Shown in pieces: positions 1 through 4,545 of a stretch of DNA of 6,099 nucleotides. Source of the stretch: CAYPOY01 sp964412395 (GTDB lineage Bacteria > Chloroflexota > Anaerolineae > B4-G1); assembly GCA_964412395.1 (NCBI GenBank), contig CAYPOY010000323.1:1-6099 (forward strand). The letters run 5' to 3'. Both the position numbers and the translations under genes were made by a program. Within the stretch, counting starts at the first letter, position 1. Each line of letters opens with the position of its first letter. The notes below the pieces were generated by a model. It had not been told where the DNA came from. It saw only the letters and a program-made list of their open reading frames with translations, and did no database searches.

Positions 1-143
1 TGAGGAGCGAATTGACGCCGGAAAGCGACATTGACATCCTGGTAAAGTTGAAACCACGTTCCGAACGACCTCCCCTTGGCCTCCTCAAATGGGTGGCGTT
101 GGAGGAAGAACTGAGTGAGAAGTTGAACCGCACGCCGTATTGA
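1..143 (+). pseudogene. MntA-type nucleotidyltransferase antitoxin, 5' cut by window, 3' end deleted
   Basis: The reading frame from base 3 to the TGA at 141-143 gives the middle of a minimal nucleotidyltransferase (MNT domain): ELTPESDIDILV followed by LKWVALEEELSEKLNR. The D-x-D pair (codons at 27-35) is the metal-binding motif of this fold. In the family, MntA adenylylates and silences its HEPN partner toxin. The start codon and the Gly-Ser motif lie upstream of the window. Family members normally continue after 'LNR' with a 'VDLV'-type strand and a C-terminal tail. Here the frame ends after 'NRTPY', and HEPN coding sequence resumes at once in another frame, so the antitoxin C-terminus is deleted. 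Identification is by motif and by the HepT remnant directly downstream. Confidence 0.8.
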
Positions 144-272
144 GCAGTATCTGAGTGATGTTTCTTATGACTGCTTCTTGCAGAACGGCCTCTTACAAGA
201 CGGGGTTATCCGCCAGATAACAATAATCGGCGAGGCTGCAAGAAGCGTCTCCGACGCCTTTCGGAACGCTCA

Positions 273-280
273 TCCAGAAC
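273..280. repeat. Left copy of 8-bp target-site duplication
   Basis: TCCAGAAC immediately left of the MITE; the identical right copy is at 434-441. One copy belongs to the original HepT codons for Pro-Glu-Leu. Confidence 0.88.
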
Positions 281-311
281 GTATCATCTCAATATTTGGG
301 GGCAACCATTT

Positions 312-326
312 AGACCTCCGAGGTTT
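312..326. repeat. Left 15-bp inner inverted-repeat arm of the MITE
   Basis: AGACCTCCGAGGTTT is the exact reverse complement of bases 395-409. It is itself a near-palindrome (ACCTCCGAGGT), so either arm could form a small hairpin, and the two arms could pair into a large one. Confidence 0.9.
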
Positions 327-394
327 GGGCAGCGTATTTGGTTCGGAAAGCGAGCATCGTGCCACCAATCACTTTCTGGAGGGCACAAATCTAT

Positions 395-409
395 AAACCT
401 CGGAGGTCT
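395..409. repeat. Right 15-bp inner inverted-repeat arm of the MITE
   Basis: AAACCTCGGAGGTCT, the exact reverse complement of 312-326. It joins the outer GTATC-ending repeat to complete the right terminal inverted repeat. Confidence 0.9.
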
Positions 410-433
410 TGCCCCATATTATTGAAAAGATAC

Positions 434-441
434 TCCAGAAC
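434..441. repeat. Right copy of 8-bp target-site duplication
   Basis: TCCAGAAC immediately right of the MITE, identical to 273-280. Codons 435-440 (CCA GAA) repeat the Pro-Glu already encoded at 274-279. Confidence 0.88.
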
Positions 442-586
442 TCCCCTGGGGCGAAATGGTCGGAATGAGGAACAAGCTGATTCACGCCTACTTTGAAGTT
501 GACTTCTCCACTGTGTGGGATACAGCCAAATTCGATCTGCCGCGCCTGAAGCAACAGGTTGAGCAGGCTCTTGGGGCAAGAGATAA

Positions 587-781
587 ATGAGCGCCAGATA
601 CAGAAAGGTCAACCAACTGCCCCTGCTGCAGCAGTGGCTCATCTTGAACCGTTTCTTCTGCCGCCTGTTCGGGTTTGACGACTTCAAGGGCCCTTCGACT
701 GCGCTCAGGACAAGCTTGCGGGAATAACTGCGCAACGTCCAACAGGGCATCCCGGAGTTGGCTGATCAACTGGCGTAGAGG
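587..781 (+). pseudogene. Unrecognised short fragment, translationally coupled to hepT, broken by a repeat
   Basis: The ATG at 587 overlaps the hepT stop (ATGA), a typical coupled start. It gives 46 residues, including LPLLQQWLILNRFFCRLFG and FDDFK, before a TAA at 725-727. The same frame then carries LRNVQQGIPELADQLA to a TAG at 779-781. The last residues before the stop come from a palindromic repeat inserted at 689-716. The hydrophobic/aromatic 'NRFFCRLFGFDDF' stretch looks like real protein, perhaps the N-terminus of a larger helicase or restriction-type protein, but I cannot name a family. No catalytic motif is visible. The opposite strand is also open here, but its peptide is less protein-like. 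The fragment may be a dead remnant or a short ORF extended by chance. Confidence 0.45.
689..716. repeat. Interspersed palindromic 'PERSRR' repeat
   Basis: GCCCTTCGACTGCGCTCAGG followed by ACAAGC. On the minus strand it reads GCTTGTCCTGAGCGCAGTCG, encoding A-C-P-E-R-S-R-R. This peptide is produced by a small palindromic repeat dispersed in many environmental bacterial genomes (recognised from memory). Here it interrupts the fragment at 587-781. Confidence 0.7.
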
Positions 782-1018
782 CGCCGTGGATGCAAGGCCA
801 GGGGCGCTCTCCCGCCGTTGAACTGGAAAGCAACGTCGCAAACCCATGCGCAGGCGAGATGATGGCCCGCCATGGGCGTGACGACCACCGTTCGTCGCAA
901 GACAAGCCCGCGGCCCCGCGCATGTAAACATCGCCTGCCGGCACCGGTCATGGTGGGGGAAGCGGGGCGGCGGGCGGCGTTCGTTTGTGCGAGGGGTGCC
1001 GGTGAGGGGTGCCGGTGG
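782..1018. other. Gene-poor stretch before the R-M-like ORF
   Basis: I see no gene I can support. Several ORFs cross this stretch on both strands, but they are arginine- and proline-rich, lack a ribosome-binding site and resemble no family I know. The right part (about 955-1016) is strongly G-rich on the + strand and ends in a 13-bp tandem duplication. It may hold debris of the same decayed locus. Confidence 0.5.
991..1016. repeat. Perfect 13-bp tandem duplication next to the -10 box
   Basis: GAGGGGTGCCGGT occurs twice head to tail (991-1003 and 1004-1016). The second copy ends four bases before TATAAT, so the duplication occupies the spacer and -35 region of the presumed promoter. Confidence 0.9.
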
Positions 1019-1020
1019 GG

Positions 1021-1026
1021 TATAAT
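1021..1026 (+). promoter_or_regulatory. Consensus -10 box upstream of the R-M-like ORF
   Basis: TATAAT is a perfect -10 hexamer in GC-rich surroundings, 45 bases before the ATG at 1072. Expected transcription start is near 1033, giving a leader of about 40 bases that contains the ribosome-binding site GAGGT at 1061-1065. No -35 match is visible at 16-18 bp spacing; that region is the G-rich tandem duplication. Confidence 0.6.
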
Positions 1027-1071
1027 TGGGGGTGGGCCACTATTCACGGCTGAGGCAACAGAGGTAAACCT

Positions 1072-1575
1072 ATGCCCACAACCGACGAGCTTGTCCAACG
1101 GCGTGCACCGGAGATCGCACGGGTAATCCAGACGGCAGCGGAGGGCTCCCCTCTGGAAGCCGACTTCCGCCGCCCGGTAGAAGAAGCCCTCGCTCAGTTT
1201 GCCGACGAAACAGGCGTGCCGCTCCGCACCCACCACGAATACACGCTGGCGACTGGCCGGGCCGACACCGTCTACAACCGGCTGGTGGTCGAGTACAAGC
1301 GCCCCGGTCACCTCAGCGAATACCGCAGCAATCGCAACAACGTCGCCGCCGTCGGCGAGGCGGGAAAACCCTTTCCACCCACATATCCCATCTCCACCAG
1401 GGTGGGATCGGTGAATGGTCTCTCTGAAGTTGTTCAGGTACGATGTGGCCTTCTGGTACTGCGCTCGCCCTTGGGTTGGCAAGGCCAGTTGACGAAAATG
1501 CGAGTATCAACGACAATATGGTTAGGCATGCTATCAGCTTCATACTCACCTCCGAGTGAGATGATTGTCCGCTGA
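1072..1575 (+). pseudogene. N-terminal PD-(D/E)XK-like fragment of a probable fused restriction-modification protein
   Basis: The ATG at 1072 has GAGGT six bases upstream. Residues 1-80 form an ordered domain: RRAPEIARVIQTAAEG, then FRRPVEEALAQFADETG, EYTLATGRADTVYN and LVVEYKRPG. E37/E38, D65 and E74-x-K76 fit the PD-(D/E)XK nuclease pattern. The phrase 'TGRADTVYNRLVVEYKRPG' is, from memory, typical of the N-terminus of large proteins that fuse such a domain to an N6-adenine methylase. Those proteins are around 1000 residues; this frame stops after 167. Resemblance fades after 'HLSE' or at latest 'NNVAAVGEAG' (about 1317-1370), and the remaining 70 residues look like out-of-family sequence, so an internal deletion or insertion is likely. 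The matching C-terminal piece may be at 1891-2019. Confidence 0.6.
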
Positions 1576-1598
1576 TAGTATGCCAGCAATTATCTCAA
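1371..1598. other. Unassigned stretch between R-M fragment and GxxExxY fragment
   Basis: No gene can be supported on the + strand. On the minus strand, bases about 1570 to 1485 read ISLGGEYEADSMPNHIVVDT then RIFVNW before degenerating. 'IVVDTRIFVNW' is reminiscent of the first strand of a PIN-domain nuclease, and a GGAGG sits upstream, but the frame reaches a stop after about 30 residues. A strong hairpin (1525-1584) overlaps it. It could be a remnant of a PIN toxin or mobile-element gene; confidence is low. Confidence 0.25.
1525..1584. repeat. 60-bp imperfect hairpin (14-bp outer arms, 5-bp inner stem)
   Basis: GGCATGCTATCAGC (1525-1538) pairs with GCTGATAGTATGCC (1571-1584) with one G-T wobble. 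Inside, CTCAC and GTGAG flank the six-base loop CTCCGA. There is no T-run on either side, so it does not look like an intrinsic terminator. No flanking target duplication is visible either. Confidence 0.65.
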
Positions 1599-1880
1599 TT
1601 GTCCAGGGACACTACCGAAATTCCCATCACCTACGACGGAGTTGTGGTAACCAAACGACGAGTGGACTTTGTCGTCTGGAACGACAGCGACGAGTTGCTG
1701 TTGGAGGTTAAGGCCAAGAGCGCCATCTTGCCCGAAGACATTGAGCAATGTCTGCTTTACCTGCATCAGGGTGGTTATCGGCTGTGTCTGCTGGTCAATT
1801 TTGGAGAGAAGCCTTTGGGTATACGCCGCCTCGTGCACACGCCCCAGGAAGACGACGAAGGACGCGAAAGGGTTTCGTGA
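1599..1880 (+). pseudogene. GxxExxY family protein, C-terminal part only
   Basis: Residues after the nominal TTG at 1599 read IPITYDGVVVTKRRVDFVV, then LLLEVKAKSAILPEDIEQCL, YLHQGGYRLCLLVNFG and IRRLVHTP. This is the characteristic C-terminal core of GxxExxY (PDDEXK_3-like) proteins: a strand with D in 'RVDFVV', then E-x-K in 'LEVKA', then the 'LLVNFG' strand. The N-terminal 'GxxExxY' helix that names the family should lie about 30-40 residues earlier and is absent in all three frames before 1599. The TTG is therefore probably not a true start, and the gene is 5'-truncated. Frequent in environmental genomes near repeats, these proteins are nuclease-fold and of unproven function. The Asp/Glu-rich tail before TGA 1878-1880 runs into a short tandem repeat. 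Confidence 0.8.
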
Positions 1881-1908
1881 GTTTCGCGAACTTGCGCGGC
1901 TTTCGCGA
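1873..1908. repeat. Four imperfect 9-base repeats
   Basis: TTTCGTGAG, TTTCGCGAA, CTTGCGCGG and CTTTCGCGA follow one another. In the frame of the downstream R-M tail they encode FREFRELARLSR. The array covers the GxxExxY stop codon and may mark the joint between two gene remnants. Confidence 0.6.
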
Positions 1909-2019
1909 TCCAGGGTGCGGGAGATCGAGGCGGAGGTTGATCGGCTGGCGGCGGAGTTGTGGGGGCTGAGCAAGCAGGAGTTGGAGGAGATTCAGCGGTC
2001 GTTGGAGGAGTTGGGGTAG
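1891..2019 (+). pseudogene. C-terminal tail resembling an Eco57I-like / N6-methylase protein
   Basis: The frame ending at TAG 2017-2019 carries VREIEAEVDRLAAELWGLS and KQELEEIQRSLEELG. A terminal helix of the pattern 'EID.LVAELYGLS..E...VE' is, from memory, the usual end of type II R-M and N6-adenine methylase proteins in environmental bacteria. It is in the same codon phase as the N-terminal R-M fragment at 1072, although that agreement has a one-in-three chance. No start codon or ribosome site precedes it. The simplest reading is the far end of the gene that began at 1072, with the methylase core lost and GxxExxY debris in between. A free-standing coiled-coil peptide is possible but less likely. 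Confidence 0.45.
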
Positions 2020-2051
2020 CGAAGGCTGTGCATGAGCTAGGGGGCAACCGA

Positions 2052-2710
2052 ATGATGAAGGAGTGGTTGTTGGAGACTGTTTGCGGAAGCATAGTGCTCA
2101 ACCTGATCGCGGACTTGATAATGTGGTTTGTAGTTGTGCTTGCATCAGTAGTATGCTGGCGGTCGGGGCAATGCAAGGTACTTGCTCAGGCAAAACGGTT
2201 TTTTGGCGTCGATCAACATGCACAGATCCAAGTATACGTATCCGCGCACGAAGATAAAGAAACAAGCACAAAAAGCGTTATCACCGCCGAAGAATTCGAG
2301 GCTACTATTGAGCTGCACCGCCTTTGGGCAGTCTTATTCTGATGGGTGGACCAGTCCGCAACCAGATCACCAGGTTCTATCTGAAGACAAGCAATCCTTG
2401 GATAACATTCGACGACGCTAAGAAGAAATTCATGGTATGTAGAGGAGAACGAGCCGGAGAAGAACTAGACCCCTCTGACAAGCTAGCGGTCTTGGAAAAA
2501 ATGATTGTCGGAGGGGAAGTTGTGCTTGTTGCCTTTGGATACGGAGAGATCCAAACGAAGATCGCTGTACGATATTTGGCATGTAATTGGAGAGAACTGG
2601 ACAGGAAGCACGAAGACAGGGAATTTGGCGTTTGCTTGTCTGTCGATGACAAAGGCGAGGCTCAAGTGCTGTTGGAACTCACCGACCACAAAGAAACAGT
2701 CCCCGCTTAG
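2052..2710 (+). pseudogene. Small membrane-anchored protein of unrecognised family, split by a one-base frameshift
   Basis: The start is ATG 2052 (or 2055), with AGGGGG about seven bases upstream. Residues 5-37 contain a hydrophobic segment (IVLNLIADLIMWFVVVLASV), then RFFGVDQHAQIQVYVSA and ITAEEFEATIELHRLW before a stop at 2340-2342. A second frame (from about 2324 to TAG 2708-2710) continues with GSLILMGGPVRNQITRFYL, a charged middle and GGEVVLVAFGYGEIQTKIAV. Adding one G to the GGG at 2326-2328 fuses them as HRLW-GSLILMGGP, giving 219 residues. A TM anchor, a short linker and a soluble alpha/beta domain with a 'GGPxxN' loop are visible. I recall similar proteins as uncharacterised and cannot name a function. 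The indel may be real decay, a sequencing error or, less likely, recoding. Confidence 0.65.
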
Positions 2711-2715
2711 CGGGG
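2701..2715 (+). other. Small GC hairpin over the stop codon
   Basis: CCCCGC-TTA-GCGGGG is a perfect 6-bp stem with a 3-base loop covering the TAG at 2708-2710. What follows (CATTAG) is not a T-run, so a classical terminator is doubtful. It may slow release or protect the 3' end. Confidence 0.4.
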
Positions 2716-2716
2716 C

Positions 2717-2815
2717 ATTAGCAGGACCTACATCCGCCACCGTAGACGGGTTCGGACCTGCACCTACATTTTAGCAGCAAGCAGACATCGTGTCAACAGC
2801 GAGTTGGGGATGATT
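2717..2815. other. Spacer between the frameshifted gene and nurA
   Basis: No gene is seen. The stretch contains partly repeated blocks (GGACCTACATCCG at about 2724-2736 and GGACCTGCACCTA at about 2754-2766). They give the impression of a dispersed non-coding repeat. I find no convincing -10/-35 pair for nurA. Confidence 0.35.
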
Positions 2816-2828
2816 TAAGGAGCCTGCA

Positions 2829-4040
2829 ATGGCAAACCCACTATCCGGCCTCACCCCCGCGCTTGAGGTGCTGGCCCAAAACGTGGATATTCTGCCCGCG
2901 ACGGGGCAGGCGGTGGAGGATTTGCTGCGCCCCGACCAGGAGGAAGTGGAAGACACATACCTGATGCGAGGCGACACGCGGATTGACACGTTGCTTGAGG
3001 CCCCCAACCGCCAGTTGTATTGTCCTGCGCCTCCTCTGCCCCGTTCTCAAGAATTGGTATTCCGCTACTTTCTCGATGGGTCAATTCGTTCCCATTTTAT
3101 CGGCACGGCTGTCGAGAACGAGCGTACTACGCCTGTACTCATTGCCCAGATCGGTGCTGCCATCGTTGAACGTGATGGCGAGGGCAAGGTCCACTGCGCA
3201 CGCTCAAAGCACCAAATGTTGCTTTTGCTCGCCAAGCCCCAGGTTTCTGACGCGGTTTGGGAGCGTCTCGACACAGCGACGAAGCAATCCAACATCGAGT
3301 TGGTGGACATTCGCGAGGAGGGTGAACGATTAAGCCCTTTGCCGGACTCGGCAGATTCGAGGGCGCGGGCAGGTGGTGTGGCCAACGCCAGGATGAGGAG
3401 CCTGGAGAACAAGCTGGCCCAAGAGCTAGGAGACGAGCGAGGCGATGACGAATGGCTAATCGTAGATGGCTCGTTACGTCTCAAAGGACTCCCTCAGATT
3501 CCTCGTACTGTTGCGGTTGCCAAGTCCTTCAGCAAGCAACCCCAGTTTCGGCTGGGACGAGGTCCCAGGCGCCAGGCCCTGCCTGTCACCCGTCTACTGA
3601 TGGGCCTGGAGAATGCCCACCGTACAGCAGCTTTCAGCTCCCGAAATGGCTCGGTCGCCTTCTGGTACGTTAGACTGCGGGAACAAGGACAGGTCGAGTA
3701 TCCACTTATGGGGGTTATCAAGGTGGAACTGGCCAACCTGGGTACAGAGCCGGTGCCTAGCCCGCTGGTTGATCGTCTATCACGGGCGCTGGTCGCCGAA
3801 CGGCACGTCACGCCCCACGGGCGCGACCGGCGCTGGCACGTCCATCTTTACCCGATCTACCTGGCCGAGCAGGTCATCAAGAACGGTTTTCTATCACCGT
3901 GGACATTGCTAAACTCACCGACGAGGAGCAAACATTGGTCTTTGGCGACATTCTGCGCACGGTGTACGCGCTCTACGCCGAAGAGGGCACCGAGGAGTAC
4001 GAGTTGCCCAGGAAGGTTATCATCTTCGTGGACGAGTTGA
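2829..4040 (+). pseudogene. nurA: NurA-type 5'-3' nuclease, C-terminus deleted and fused out of frame into herA
   Basis: ATG 2829 has TAAGGAG (2816-2822) at ideal spacing. Residues 1 to about 356 are NurA-like. FRYFLDGSIRSHF (D83) and EWLIVDGSLRLKG (D213) are the two acidic strands of the metal site. QGQVEYPLMGVIKVELANL and HVHLYPIYLAEQVIKNGF provide the later strands and the C-terminal His/Tyr region. NurA works with the HerA pump to resect DNA ends, or in some loci in phage defence. Native sequence stops near 3890 ('NGFLS'). From there the frame reads herA out of phase, giving an Arg/Ser-rich tail to TGA 4038-4040. Perhaps 20-40 native C-terminal residues are lost. The nuclease core may still fold, but its HerA contact could be affected. 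Confidence 0.82.
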
Positions 4041-4372
4041 ATAAGTACGCCCCTGCCCGGGAGCGCAGTTCGTCCATCCTGGAGCAAGTCCTGGACATCG
4101 CCGAGCGCGGGCGGTCGCTGGGCGTCATCCTCATCTCGGCGCAGCAGTTTATGAGCGCCGTCCACGGGCGAGTGACCGGAAACGCCGCTACGCTGGTCGT
4201 CGGCCGCAGCGGGTCCGCTGAGTTGGCTGCACCAGCGTACCGTTTCCTGAACACAGACGTGCGGGGCAACCTCACCCGTCTCTCGAAAGGAGAACTGCTG
4301 CTTAGCCACTCCATCTACCGGCAGCCGGTGAAGATCATCTTTCCCAGGCCCGCGTTCAAGCAGCAGAGTTGA
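3890..4372 (+). pseudogene. herA: HerA-type hexameric ATPase, C-terminal part only
   Basis: In frame from about 3890 (nominal GTG 3899) to TGA 4370-4372 the product reads VDIAKLTDEEQTLVFGDIL, then KVIIFVDELNKYAP, the Walker B motif (D45-E46 from the GTG). RGRSLGVILISAQQF, TGNAATLVVGRSGSAEL and a C-terminal KGELLLSHSIYRQPVKIIF follow, all typical of the HerA/FtsK-like P-loop ATPase. HerA proteins are about 500-600 residues with an N-terminal HAS barrel and a Walker A loop; both are missing here. The 5' boundary coincides with the loss of NurA similarity, so one deletion, probably of 1 kb or more, removed the end of nurA and the first part of herA. Without the P-loop it cannot be an active ATPase. 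Confidence 0.85.
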
Positions 4373-4507
4373 TGCTTGGTCTCAGCGGACGAGGCACAGG
4401 GCGGCGGCGTCCAGGGCAGCAACCGTTCGGCTGAGACTTCGGCGAGCTCAGTCGAGCCGCGCTCACGGCGAAGCCTCGGCCACGGCGCGGAGTTATGCGA
4501 CTACGAA
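4373..4507. repeat. Repeat-rich spacer between herA remnant and dnaE promoter
   Basis: There is no gene. CGGCTGAG (4428-4435) pairs with CTCAGTCG (4447-4454) with one G-T wobble around an 11-base loop. CCGCGC (4457-4462) and GCGCGG (4485-4490) form a wider second stem. The wording (TTCGGCTGAG, GAGCTCAGTCGAGC, GCTCACGGCGAAGCC) resembles dispersed palindromic repeats like the one at 689-716. Without a T-run, termination after herA is possible but unproven. Confidence 0.5.
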
Positions 4508-4537
4508 TTACCAATCTACCAACCAATGTGGTATAAT
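4508..4537 (+). promoter_or_regulatory. dnaE promoter, probably leaderless
   Basis: The -35 TTACCA (4508-4513, four of six consensus) is 18 bp from a perfect -10 TATAAT (4532-4537). Only eight bases (4538-4545) separate the hexamer from the dnaE ATG, so transcription should begin at or within about three bases of the start codon. No Shine-Dalgarno is possible in such a transcript, and none is present in TTGGCCCG. Confidence 0.75.
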
Positions 4538-4545
4538 TTGGCCCG

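Larger units (their letters stand above)
281..433. mobile_element. 153-bp MITE-like element with long terminal inverted repeats
   Basis: The left end begins GTATCATCTCAATATT and the right end, read on the opposite strand, GTATCTTTTCAATAAT. The similarity continues through GGGGCAA into a perfect 15-bp arm, with an extra seven bases (CCATTTA) in the left copy, so each terminal repeat is about 39-46 bp. The core (327-394) has no coding potential that I recognise. An 8-bp direct repeat, TCCAGAAC, flanks the element exactly, and excision restores a continuous HepT reading frame. Size, long inverted repeats, target duplication and lack of a transposase fit a non-autonomous element mobilised in trans. 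I cannot assign the parent IS family from the ends. Confidence 0.88.
133..590 (+). pseudogene. HepT-like HEPN (DUF86) toxin, 5'-truncated and split by a MITE
   Basis: Two pieces make up a HEPN/DUF86 toxin. Frame 1 from about 133 gives RIEQYLSD, then LQDGVIRQITIIGEAA and FRNAHPE, ending at 280. The second piece (435-590, frame 3) gives ELPWGEMVG, RNKLIHAYFEVD and the C-terminal helix, stopping at TGA 588-590. Removing the element at 281-433 plus one target copy joins them exactly as HPE-LPWGEMVG, the expected family order. The catalytic RX4HXY motif is intact (Arg codon 468, His 483, Tyr 489). In characterised MntA/HepT pairs this is the RNase motif, and its Tyr is the AMPylation target. Roughly the first 20-30 residues are missing, lost with the antitoxin tail, and no credible start codon remains. 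Loss of both antitoxin tail and toxin head suggests the module was inactivated as a unit. Confidence 0.9.

Noticed and set aside
178..396. 72-aa + strand ORF starting at TTG 178
   Set aside because: It is the HepT middle part running into the MITE; the last 39 residues are element sequence, and TTG 178 is an internal Leu of HepT.
488..931. 147-aa minus-strand ORF containing ACPERSRRA
   Set aside because: The peptide comes from the palindromic repeat and from the antisense of the hepT tail and the 587 fragment; no start signal or recognisable family.
872..1126. 84-aa + strand ORF over the promoter region
   Set aside because: It covers the tandem repeat and -10 box, has no ribosome-binding site and enters the R-M gene out of frame.
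766..1482. 238-aa minus-strand ORF
   Set aside because: It runs antisense to the well-supported R-M N-terminal domain and to the G-rich promoter region; composition is shadow-like.
1521..1590. Possible integron attC site (GTTAGGC beside a hairpin)
   Set aside because: The second core site in inverted orientation is not present and no integrase or cassette array is visible.
2701..2719. Rho-independent terminator
   Set aside because: The stem is perfect but short and lacks the following T-run; kept only as a hairpin.
2740..2775. tRNA-like 3' end (GGGTTCGGACC)
   Set aside because: The T-arm does not fold correctly (loop is not TTCRANY) and there is no matching acceptor or anticodon arm upstream.
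3895..4040. C-terminal extension of NurA as a genuine fusion domain
   Set aside because: These residues are the out-of-phase translation of herA, whose own frame is strongly conserved.
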